Source of the DNA: Thermoplasmata archaeon
GTDB lineage: Archaea > Thermoplasmatota > Thermoplasmata > Lutacidiplasmatales > UBA184
NCBI GenBank assembly: GCA_030042815.1
Contig: JASHYY010000020.1
Location: 1-5,784, forward strand
Reading direction: 5' to 3'
DNA length: 5,784 nt
Both the position numbers and the translations under genes were made by a program. A model generated the notes under the pieces. That model was given only the letters and a program-made list of their open reading frames with translations. It searched no databases and was not told where the DNA came from. Positions 1 through 5,545 of this stretch are shown one piece after another (the stretch's first letter is position 1; each line of letters begins with the position of its first letter).

Positions 1-548
1 ATCATCTGGGCGGCCGAGCGCATCCCGCCCATGAGCGAGTACTTGTTGTTGCTCGACCAGGCGCTCACGAAGATGAACAGCGGCGCGAACGAGAAGATCG
101 CCAGCGCGAGGAGGAGGCTCAGCGGCAGCGCGCCCGAGTTCCAGCCCGAGGAGATCGGCAGGATGCCGAAGATGACCATCGAGGTGACCATGTACGCCGT
201 CGGGCCACTGACGAACCCCAGCGTGTCGGCCTCGCGCGGCTGGACCGTGTCCTTGCGGAACAGCTTGAATCCGTCCGCGAAGTTCTGGAGGAGACCGGCG
301 TAGCCGACGTGCATCGCCCCGCGGCGGTCCATGAACCGTCCGAGCAGCTTCCGCTCCCACCAGATGAGGAGGATCGTGTTCAGCATGCTCGCGGCGAGCA
401 GGATCGCGCCGAAGACGAGGACCGCGAGTCCCGTGACGACGTCCGGGCCGGTGATGGCCGCGTTGATCGGAGGGATGATGAACCCGACGATGTGGAGGAT
501 CACGCTCGAGATGTCGTAGCTGACGGAGTAGAGGGTCGCGCTCGACAT
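1..548 (-). CDS. nuoH: NADH-quinone oxidoreductase / F420H2 dehydrogenase subunit H (partial, N-terminal 182 residues)
   Basis: NuoH is the membrane subunit under the peripheral arm that lines the quinone chamber of complex I. The gene is cut by the left edge, and 182 codons are present. Family signatures are visible: an ERKLLGRF loop (about residues 65-72) followed by HVGYAGLLQNFADGFKLF (80-97), and AWSSNNKYSLMGGMRSAAQM at the end, nearly the same as E. coli NuoH. Hydrophobic stretches lie at about 13-30, 38-63, 118-135 and 142-163. The ATG at 548 is 13 bp after the nuoD stop, with a GGTAGG-like stretch about 12 bp upstream, so it is the last visible gene of the operon. The conserved Glu-Arg sits at 65-66, against position 36 in E. 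coli, so the N-terminus is about 29 residues longer. The usual GPNRVG motif reads GAMHVG. Identification is firm; Nuo versus Fpo naming is not settled. Confidence 0.95.
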   Translation of the reverse strand, partial: MSSATLYSVSYDISSVILHIVGFIIPPINAAITGPDVVTGLAVLVFGAILLAASMLNTILLIWWERKLLGRFMDRRGAMHVGYAGLLQNFADGFKLFRKDTVQPREADTLGFVSGPTAYMVTSMVIFGILPISSGWNSGALPLSLLLALAIFSFAPLFIFVSAWSSNNKYSLMGGMRSAAQM

Positions 549-561
549 CGGCCCGCTCGAC

Positions 562-1707
562 CTACCGGTCGACCTCCCCGACGCAGACGTCGACGCTGCC
601 CATGATCGGAGGGATGTCCGCGACGCGGTACCCGACGAGGTACTGCCGCGCGGCGGCGAGGTTTGCGTAGACCGGCGAGCGGAACTTCACGCGGTAGGGG
701 TGCTCCCCTCCCTCGTTCACGACGTACGCCTGGGCCTCCCCGTGGGGCTCCTCGACCGCGGAGAATCCGAGACCCTTCGGGTAGTTCCGCTTGAGCAGGT
801 AACCCTCTTTGCCGACCGGGGCGTAGGGCGCGCCGAGCCACCGCGGCAGCTGGTCCGCGACCACCGGGCCCGGGTGGCGGTCGAGCCAGTCGACGACCTG
901 GCGGAGGATCCGCACCGACTGGCGCATCTCCTCCATCCGGACGAGGTAGCGTCCGGTCACGTCCGCGCTGTCGGCGAGGGCGACGTCGAAGTCGAGCTGG
1001 GAGTAGACCGAGTAGGGGCGGTCCTTGCGAAGGTCCCGTTTCACGCCGGCCGAGCGGATCATCGGGCCGGTCACGCCGTGCGCGACGCAGTCGTTGGCCT
1101 TCAGGAGTCCGAGGTTGTCGCACCGCTTGTGGAAGATCTCCGAGCCGAGGCACAGCTGGTCGTATTCGTCGAACCGCGGGAGGAGCCAGTCGAGGACCTT
1201 CCGAGCCTGGTCGGTGAATCCGGGCGGAACGTCGCTGCGGACCCCGCCGACCCGCATGTACTCGTAGGTCATGCGGGCACCTGTGTAGCTCTGGAACAGG
1301 TCCAGGACGAGGTCCCGGTCCCGCATGCCGTAAAGGAACGGGCTCATCAGGCCGATGTCCTGGACGAACGCCGCGTACCACATCAGATGGGACGCGATCC
1401 GCTGGAACTCCTCGCAGAGGACGCGGAGGTACTCCGCGCGCTCGGGCGGCCGCAGGTGGAGGGCCTGCTCGGCGGCGATGATGTAGAGATGCTCCCACGC
1501 GAACCCGGCCACGTAGCAGGTCCGGTCCATCAGCGTGATGACCTCGTTGTAGTGGCGGTCCTCGCTGATCTTCTCGATGCCGCGGTGCAGATAGCCCATC
1601 TCGGGGTCGACGTCGAGCACGAGCTCGCCGTCGATCCGCACCCGGAGGTTCCAGAGGCCGTGGGTCATGGGGTGCTGGGGCCCCATGTTGATCCACATCT
1701 CAGACAT
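562..1707 (-). CDS. nuoD: NADH-quinone oxidoreductase / F420H2 dehydrogenase subunit D (49 kDa)
   Basis: NuoD is the 49-kDa subunit of the peripheral arm. With NuoB it forms the site where quinone takes electrons from cluster N2. The 381 residues match a stand-alone NuoD, not a NuoCD fusion. Visible family motifs are GPQHPMTHG (residues 9-17), GYLHRGIEK (38-46) and the C-terminal GEVDR. By alignment with the Thermus subunit, His16 and Tyr65 (in DRTCYV) correspond to the quinone-contacting His and Tyr, and Asp117 (QDIGLMSPF) to the Asp that pairs with the His. The ATG at 1707 overlaps the nuoC stop by 8 bp, which favours coupled translation. Met4 and Met8 are later possible starts. The gene leads directly into nuoH, with no E, F or G genes between. 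A quinone- or methanophenazine-reducing role is inferred from the family. Confidence 0.97.
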   Translation of the reverse strand: MSEMWINMGPQHPMTHGLWNLRVRIDGELVLDVDPEMGYLHRGIEKISEDRHYNEVITLMDRTCYVAGFAWEHLYIIAAEQALHLRPPERAEYLRVLCEEFQRIASHLMWYAAFVQDIGLMSPFLYGMRDRDLVLDLFQSYTGARMTYEYMRVGGVRSDVPPGFTDQARKVLDWLLPRFDEYDQLCLGSEIFHKRCDNLGLLKANDCVAHGVTGPMIRSAGVKRDLRKDRPYSVYSQLDFDVALADSADVTGRYLVRMEEMRQSVRILRQVVDWLDRHPGPVVADQLPRWLGAPYAPVGKEGYLLKRNYPKGLGFSAVEEPHGEAQAYVVNEGGEHPYRVKFRSPVYANLAAARQYLVGYRVADIPPIMGSVDVCVGEVDR

Positions 1708-2173
1708 GGCGCGTCTTGACCTCCAGCTCCTCGGGCTCGTGGAGCTTGAACGACCGCAATAGCGGGTGGAATTCGTACCCGTCGGGCATCAGCAGGTGAC
1801 GCAGGTCGGGGTGGTGGTCGAAGGTGATGTCGACGAACTCCCACGTCTCCCGCTCGTGCCAGTTCGCGCTGGGCCACACCGGCGTGGCCGATTCGATGTG
1901 CGGCGCGTCCGCCGGCAGGTCGGCGGAGAGGAGCACGTACTGCTTGCGGTCGTCCGACCAGGCGATGTAGAAGACCTCACGGTGGTCGACCCAGTCGATC
2001 CCGCCGACCGTGGAGAGGTGCGTGAAGCCGAGCGCGAGCACGGCGCGGAAGAGGTCGAGCGCCCCCTCCGCGCGGAAGCGGACGCGGCCCGCCGTCCCCG
2101 CGAACGGCTCGACCCCGAGCAGCCGGTCGCCGAGAGCGGGGGCGAGGGCCTGTTGGAGCTCCTCCGGTCCCAC
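1700..2173 (-). CDS. nuoC: NADH-quinone oxidoreductase / F420H2 dehydrogenase subunit C (30 kDa)
   Basis: NuoC is the 30-kDa structural subunit of the complex I peripheral arm and packs against NuoD. The 157 residues are usual for an unfused archaeal or bacterial subunit C. The diagnostic C-terminal motif is clear: ERETWEFVDITFDHHPDLRH at about residues 107-126, then LLMPDGYEFHPLLRSF, matching the family pattern ERE-W-D-x-F-G-I-x-F-x-x-HPDLR-R-I-L. The N-terminal half is the usual weakly conserved alpha/beta part. The start is a GTG at 2173. It is supported by a GGGGGA stretch 6 bp upstream and by the lack of any better in-frame start. It lies 36 bp after nuoB and overlaps nuoD by 8 bp. There is no sign of damage. 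Confidence 0.95.
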   Translation of the reverse strand: MGPEELQQALAPALGDRLLGVEPFAGTAGRVRFRAEGALDLFRAVLALGFTHLSTVGGIDWVDHREVFYIAWSDDRKQYVLLSADLPADAPHIESATPVWPSANWHERETWEFVDITFDHHPDLRHLLMPDGYEFHPLLRSFKLHEPEELEVKTRHV

Positions 2174-2179
2174 CGCACT

Positions 2180-2185
2180 TCCCCC
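2180..2185 (-). promoter_or_regulatory. Shine-Dalgarno-like site of nuoC
   Basis: GGGGGA lies 6 bp before the GTG at 2173, inside the 36-bp nuoB-nuoC gap. It is the only purine run at a suitable distance and helps fix the GTG as the start. Pairing with the usual 16S tail is imperfect. Confidence 0.45.
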
Positions 2186-2209
2186 GACCGAGCCCCGTCC
2201 GCCGGGGGT

Positions 2210-2824
2210 TCACTCCTTGCGGTCCCGGATCAGCTGCTCGAGCCGGAGGATGCCGTCCAGCATCGCTTCGGGCCTCGGCGGGCAGCCGGCGATGTAGACG
2301 TCCACGGGAACGAGCTTGTCGACCCCGGGAACGACCGAGTACGCGGTCCGGAACGGTCCGCCGCCGGTCGCACAATTGCCCATCGCGATCACCCACTTCG
2401 GCTCCGGCATCTGCTCGTAGAGGGTGATCAGCTTGTGGGCGACCTTCCAGGTCACCGTGCCGTTGACGATCATCAGGTCGCACTGGCGGGGCGAGGAGCG
2501 GGGGACGACCCCGAACCGCTCTGCGTCCCAGCGCGCACCAAACGCTGCGGCGAACTCGATCGCGCAGCAGGCGAGCCCCCAGTGCAGCGGGAACAGCGAG
2601 TTCCGGCCGGCCCAGTTGAAGACCGGGCGGATCACTTTCGCCTGTCCCTGCTCGGCGATCAGGTCGGTGAGCGCCTCCTTCGCGGCCGGGATGAACTGCT
2701 GCGTGCGCAGCGCCTCAATCTCGACGAAGGGGACGGCGGGCTGACCCGCCATCGGAAGCTCCGGCCCGGGGTCCGACCCGCTCACCGGGGCGACCGGCTT
2801 CGGGGTCGACGCGGTCCCGGCCAT
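2210..2824 (-). CDS. nuoB: NADH-quinone oxidoreductase / F420H2 dehydrogenase subunit B (N2 cluster subunit)
   Basis: NuoB (PSST/20-kDa subunit) carries the [4Fe-4S] cluster N2, the last electron carrier before quinone. The 204 residues contain all four ligands: the tandem Cys86-Cys87 in GLACCAIEF, Cys151 in MGNCATGGG and Cys181 in GCPPRPE. Spacing is almost the same as in E. coli NuoB. The NGTVTWK segment (121-127) is also typical. The ATG at 2824 is 2 bp after the nuoA stop, with GGTGG upstream. A long unrelated reading continues upstream in this frame across nuoA, but family homology begins only near residue 32. The first 30 residues are rich in Pro, Ala, Gly and Ser and are not conserved. 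A start at Met25 (2752), which has GGAG 6 bp upstream, is a real alternative. Function is secure. Confidence 0.96.
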   Translation of the reverse strand: MAGTASTPKPVAPVSGSDPGPELPMAGQPAVPFVEIEALRTQQFIPAAKEALTDLIAEQGQAKVIRPVFNWAGRNSLFPLHWGLACCAIEFAAAFGARWDAERFGVVPRSSPRQCDLMIVNGTVTWKVAHKLITLYEQMPEPKWVIAMGNCATGGGPFRTAYSVVPGVDKLVPVDVYIAGCPPRPEAMLDGILRLEQLIRDRKE

Positions 2825-2826
2825 TC

Positions 2827-3192
2827 CTAGACCACCCACCGCTTCTCGCCGCTCAGGGCGTAGTAGATCCCGGCGATCGCGAGCCCGGTGAATCCCGTCG
2901 CGATGAAAACGGGGTACCAGTTGGAGTTCACCCCTCGGAAGGTGAGTCCCCAGAGCGCGAGGATGAACCCGAGGACGTCGACGGCGACGAAGACGATCGC
3001 GAACGTGTAGTGCTGGGTCGGGAAGTCGATCTGGGCCTCGCCCTCGGCCTCCTCTCCGCATTCGTAGGTCGTCAGCTGGAGGTAGGACTGCCGCCGCTTG
3101 GCGCCCAAGAAGTGGTTCGCCACCAGCGACCCGCCTCCGAACACCGCCGCAATCGCGACGAAGACGAGGAATGTAACGACCCCCGCTTCCAT
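2827..3192 (-). CDS. nuoA: NADH-quinone oxidoreductase / F420H2 dehydrogenase subunit A
   Basis: NuoA (ND3-like) is a small three-helix membrane subunit. Its first loop lies at the junction of the peripheral and membrane arms, near the quinone site. The 121 residues show helices at about 4-26, 64-84 and 94-112, and the loop motif YECGEEAEGEAQ (43-54), including the cysteine known from the ND3 loop. After this comes HYTFAIVFVAVDVLGFILALW. Here the usual FDVE motif reads VDVL: Asp72 is kept but the second acid is Leu74. It is the first gene of the operon. The ATG at 3192 has an AGGT Shine-Dalgarno-like match 7 bp upstream and a TATA box about 50 bp upstream. The stop is 2 bp before nuoB. Confidence 0.95.
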   Translation of the reverse strand: MEAGVVTFLVFVAIAAVFGGGSLVANHFLGAKRRQSYLQLTTYECGEEAEGEAQIDFPTQHYTFAIVFVAVDVLGFILALWGLTFRGVNSNWYPVFIATGFTGLAIAGIYYALSGEKRWVV

Positions 3193-3199
3193 CCTCGGT

Positions 3200-3206
3200 A
3201 CCTTCC
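3200..3206 (-). promoter_or_regulatory. Shine-Dalgarno-like site of nuoA
   Basis: GGAAGGT on the minus strand ends 7 bp before the nuoA ATG. AGGT matches the core of the archaeal GGAGGTGA sequence. A second GAGG directly touches the ATG and is too close to be useful. The operon's first gene thus seems to have a leadered mRNA, unlike the two genes with close TATA boxes to the right. Confidence 0.45.
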
Positions 3207-3240
3207 GCTCGTCCGCGTCAGCCCGTGCGACCCTCCCGCG

Positions 3241-3248
3241 TTATTTAA
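3241..3248 (-). promoter_or_regulatory. Archaeal TATA box for the nuoABCDH operon
   Basis: TTAAATAA on the minus strand stands out as an A/T block in very GC-rich DNA. It lies about 50-56 bp before the nuoA ATG. Archaeal transcription usually starts about 25 bp after the box, which would place the start near 3215-3220 and leave a leader of about 25 nt with room for the AGGT site. The wider motif GTTAAATAAC is nearly symmetric, so the box could also be read toward the plus strand. This is assigned by position and composition only. Confidence 0.6.
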
Positions 3249-3320
3249 CCTCAGGGGGGCGGCCGCCGGCCGAGGACGACCGGACCGTCGACGTCGGCGT
3301 TCCGGTCGGGGTAGCGCGGC

Positions 3321-3327
3321 GTTATCA
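3321..3327 (+). promoter_or_regulatory. TATA-like box of the acetyltransferase pair
   Basis: GTTATCA begins 31 bp before the ATG at 3352. No Shine-Dalgarno-like sequence lies between them (the DNA before the ATG is CGCCGCCCGG). That spacing would place transcription initiation at or next to the A of the ATG, as in archaeal leaderless mRNAs. The same GTTATC hexamer lies 32 bp before the favoured crotonase start on the other strand, which supports both. Confidence 0.5.
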
Positions 3328-3351
3328 CGGCCCGCGGAAGTCGCCGCCCGG

Positions 3352-3975
3352 ATGCGCGAGGACAGTTTTCGAACCCCCGTGACGCTGGAGGGCCGCTACG
3401 TGCGGCTCGTGCCGCTCGAGCCCGCCCACCGGCTGCCCCTCCACGAGGTCGGTCAGGACCCCGAGGGGATGCGGTACCTCCTCAACGCCCCCGGTCCGTC
3501 GCTCGAGGCGATGGACGCATTTCTCGCCCTTATCCGAGCCCGCCAGGCGAGCGGCACCGACCTCGCGTTCACGACCGTGCGTGCCCGGGACGGGAAGCCG
3601 GTCGGCATGACGCGGTTCCTGCACATCGACCGGCCGAACGAGGCGGTCGAGGTCGGCGGCACGTGGCTCGGGCGGGCGTGGTGGCGGACCCCGTTCAACA
3701 CCGAGTCGAAGCTCCTCATGTTCCGCTATGCGTTCGAGGTCGAGGAGGCCCACCGGGTCTGTCTCCAGACCGACCTCCGCAACGAGCGGGCGCAGCGAGC
3801 GATCCAGCGCCTCGGCACCGTGCGCGAGGCGGTCCTCAGGGACGACAAGCTGCTGCCGAACGGGACGTACCGCTCCTCCGTCTTCTACAGCATCCTGCGG
3901 GACGAGTGGCCCCGGGTTCGGGACGGGCTCGAGGAGAGGCTCCGGGGGCCCTGGCAGCCGACGGGCGACCAATGA
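3352..3975 (+). CDS. GNAT family N-acetyltransferase, RimJ/RimL type (first paralog)
   Basis: This is a probable acetyl-CoA-dependent N-acetyltransferase of the RimJ/RimL (COG1670) type, with 207 residues. The substrate cannot be read from sequence; members acetylate protein N-termini, amino acids or small amines. The family pattern runs through the protein: RYVRLVPLEPAH (15-26), the central GTWLGRAWWRTPFNTESKLL (103-122), HRVCLQTDLRNERAQRAIQR (134-153) in the acetyl-CoA-binding region, then FYSILRDEWP (178-187). The open frame extends far upstream, but ATG 3352 is chosen for two reasons. The neighbouring paralog starts the same 14 residues before RYV, and a TATA-like box lies 31 bp upstream. 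The gene overlaps the next by ATGA, so the two are probably co-transcribed. It diverges from the nuo operon with no evident functional link. Confidence 0.88.
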   Translation: MREDSFRTPVTLEGRYVRLVPLEPAHRLPLHEVGQDPEGMRYLLNAPGPSLEAMDAFLALIRARQASGTDLAFTTVRARDGKPVGMTRFLHIDRPNEAVEVGGTWLGRAWWRTPFNTESKLLMFRYAFEVEEAHRVCLQTDLRNERAQRAIQRLGTVREAVLRDDKLLPNGTYRSSVFYSILRDEWPRVRDGLEERLRGPWQPTGDQ

Positions 3976-4607
3976 CCGGGAACGGCCTCCGCCGACCGAC
4001 CGCCCTCCGGGGGCGGTACGTCGAGCTCGTGTCGCTCGAACGAAGCCATATCCCCGAGCTCGCGCACGCCGGGCGGGACCCGGCCGTTTGGCAGTATCTG
4101 CGCATCGGACCCGGGCGGACGCTCGAGGAGATGACGACGTTCGTGGACGGGATGCTGTCCGACGAGGCCACGGGCGCGATCCTCCCGTTCACCGTCCGCG
4201 CCCGGCCGACCGGCACGACGATCGGGTTCTTCCGGTTCCTCGACATCGACCGAGAGAACCGGTCGGTCGAGACCGGCACCTGGTTCGATTCGGACTGGTG
4301 GCGGACCCCGGCGAACACCGAGGTGAAGCTCCTCGCGCTCCGCCACGTATTCGAGACCGAGGGGTTCCACCGGGTCCAACTGCGCACGGATCGGCGGAAC
4401 GAGCGTTCGCAGCGGGCGATCGAGCGCTTGGGCGGCGTGCCCGAGGGGGTCCACCGGGAGCACATCCGACGGCGCGACGGCTCGTTCCGGACCTCCGTCG
4501 TCTACAGCATCCTCGCGCCGGAGTGGCCCGCAGTGAAGGCGCGGCTCGAGGAGCGGCTCGCGCGCCCCTGGTCCCCCGCGGGGGCCGCCGCGGGGGTCCC
4601 TCCCTAG
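3972..4607 (+). CDS. GNAT family N-acetyltransferase, RimJ/RimL type (second paralog)
   Basis: This is a second acetyltransferase of the same RimJ/RimL subfamily, with 211 residues. It shares about half its residues with the upstream gene by hand alignment, with only small gaps. Matching blocks are RYVELVSLERSH (15-26), GTWFDSDWWRTPANTEVKLL (102-121), HRVQLRTDRRNERSQRAIER (133-152) and VYSILAPEWPAVKARLEERL (177-196). The acetyl-CoA-binding region is intact, so nothing suggests a decayed copy. The ATG lies inside the upstream gene's end (ATGA, 4-bp overlap), with no good Shine-Dalgarno sequence, so translation is probably coupled. The final PAGAAAGVPP tail is absent from the first copy. The TAG stop overlaps the stop of the convergent crotonase gene at CTAG. 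The substrate is unknown. The N-terminal and substrate-side regions differ most, which would fit two related but different substrates (inference). Confidence 0.88.
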   Translation: MTGNGLRRPTALRGRYVELVSLERSHIPELAHAGRDPAVWQYLRIGPGRTLEEMTTFVDGMLSDEATGAILPFTVRARPTGTTIGFFRFLDIDRENRSVETGTWFDSDWWRTPANTEVKLLALRHVFETEGFHRVQLRTDRRNERSQRAIERLGGVPEGVHREHIRRRDGSFRTSVVYSILAPEWPAVKARLEERLARPWSPAGAAAGVPP

Positions 4608-5392
4608 GGGGGCGGGAACTTCGGGGCCCGCTTCTCCCGGAACGCGACGATGCCTTCCGACAGCTCGGGGCGCCGGGCCGCCTCCGTCGCGGCGCGTCGC
4701 TCGAGCGCCATCTGGGACTCGGCGCTCTCGTGGAACGCGGAGTGGACCAGCCGTTTCGTCTCGCCGAATGCGAACGTCGGTCCCTCCGCGAGCTCGCGGG
4801 CGCGCTCGCGTGTCCGCTCGGCGAGGTCGGCCGGGGGTACGACCTCATGCACGAGGCCGAGCTCGCGCGCCCTCGCGGCCGGGAGGCGGGCGTTCTGGAA
4901 GAGGAGCTCCTGCGCCCGCCCGATCCCGAGGTAGTGGGGGAGGAAGTAGGTCAATCCGCCGTCCGGCACCGCGCCGAGCGTGGGGAACGCCGGGACGAGC
5001 ACGGCCGCTTCGCTCGCGATCCTCCAGTCGGCCGCAAGCGCGAGGGAGAGACCCCCACCGGCGGCGACCCCGGGCAGCGAGGCGACGACGGGCTTCGGCA
5101 TCGTCAGGAGCTCGCGGATGCCGGCCTCCATCTCGCCGGTGAGCGCGTGGAATAGGTCCGGCAGCTCTCCCCGGGTCCGAAACTCGTCCATCACCGCGAC
5201 GTCCCCGCCGGCACAGAACGCCTTGCCCGCGCCCGTGAGGACCACCGCCCGGATGGAGCGGTCGAGGCTCGCGACCAGGATCGCCTCCTTGAGCGCCTTC
5301 ATCGAGGCGACGTCGAGGGCGTTCAGTCGGTCGGGTCGCTGCAGCGTGATGGTCAGGACGGCTCCCGCACGGTCGACGGCGATCGTCTCCAT
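4604..5392 (-). CDS. Enoyl-CoA hydratase/isomerase (crotonase) family protein, isomerase-like
   Basis: This is a crotonase-fold protein of 262 residues, the usual family length, acting on an acyl-CoA thioester. The oxyanion-hole segments are present: KAFCAGGD (57-64) and GVAAGGGLSLALAADWRIAS (108-127). Positions that hold the two catalytic glutamates of classical enoyl-CoA hydratase are Ser116 and Phe136. Asp144 in VPDGG is kept, as in PaaG-like and delta3-delta2-enoyl-CoA isomerases. A double-bond isomerase is therefore more likely than a hydratase, but the substrate is unknown. The frame can be read up to a GTG at 5437 or an ATG at 5404. ATG 5392 (METIAVDRAGAV) is favoured because it begins at the usual family N-terminus and lies 32 bp after a GTTATC box. 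The 3' end overlaps the second acetyltransferase gene by 4 bp. Confidence 0.9.
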   Translation of the reverse strand: METIAVDRAGAVLTITLQRPDRLNALDVASMKALKEAILVASLDRSIRAVVLTGAGKAFCAGGDVAVMDEFRTRGELPDLFHALTGEMEAGIRELLTMPKPVVASLPGVAAGGGLSLALAADWRIASEAAVLVPAFPTLGAVPDGGLTYFLPHYLGIGRAQELLFQNARLPAARARELGLVHEVVPPADLAERTRERARELAEGPTFAFGETKRLVHSAFHESAESQMALERRAATEAARRPELSEGIVAFREKRAPKFPPP

Positions 5393-5417
5393 GGCACCGG
5401 CCATCCCGTTCGCAGAG

Positions 5418-5424
5418 AGATAAC
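5418..5424 (-). promoter_or_regulatory. TATA-like box of the crotonase gene
   Basis: GTTATCT on the minus strand begins 32 bp before the ATG at 5392. The intervening DNA has no Shine-Dalgarno sequence, which fits a leaderless mRNA starting at or next to that ATG. If the gene instead began at GTG 5437 or ATG 5404, the box would be inside the gene or only 20 bp from the start. It therefore also supports the shorter protein. Confidence 0.5.
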
Positions 5425-5487
5425 CTTCGTGCGACACGGTCGGACGCTCGGTCGATCCGGAAACTACCGTGCGAGCGCTCGCCGGGC

Positions 5488-5501
5488 GACCGTCGACGGT
5501 C
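5488..5501. repeat. 14-bp perfect palindrome in the intergenic region
   Basis: GACCGTCGACGGTC is a perfect inverted repeat in the 153-bp gap between the right-edge gene and the crotonase start, about 65 bp upstream of the crotonase TATA-like box. It has no T-run, so it is not a typical terminator. It could be an operator or a chance match; in DNA this GC-rich, roughly one such palindrome is expected in a window this size. I see no gene in the rest of this gap. Confidence 0.3.
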
Positions 5502-5545
5502 CCGCCGCGGGTGCCCGAGGCTACGGCCGGCCCGGGTCGGCGCCC

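Noticed and set aside
500..1696. A 398-codon open frame on the minus strand overlapping nuoD
   Set aside because: It lies in a shifted frame over nuoD, and its product is an Arg/Pro/Gly-rich low-complexity sequence typical of shadows in GC-rich DNA. NuoD has clear family motifs.
700..1719. A 339-codon open frame on the plus strand opposite nuoD
   Set aside because: It is the antisense of nuoD. It is rich in Val, Glu, Leu and Arg because it mirrors GC-rich codons, and it has no recognisable motif or promoter.
1766..2830. A 354-codon open frame on the plus strand across nuoC and nuoB
   Set aside because: It runs antisense to two well-supported genes and across the gap between them. It has no domain pattern.
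3010..3351. Upstream extension of the first acetyltransferase (open frame from 3010)
   Set aside because: It would run antisense through nuoA and its promoter. The paralog and the TATA-like box both point to ATG 3352.
4608..4640. Possible terminator between the convergent genes
   Set aside because: There is no T-run or stem outside coding sequence; the DNA is G-rich and lies inside the crotonase gene.
3728..5155. A 475-codon open frame on the plus strand, the longest in the window
   Set aside because: It runs out of frame over both acetyltransferase genes and continues antisense to the crotonase gene. Its Arg/Pro/Ala-rich product has no conserved motif.
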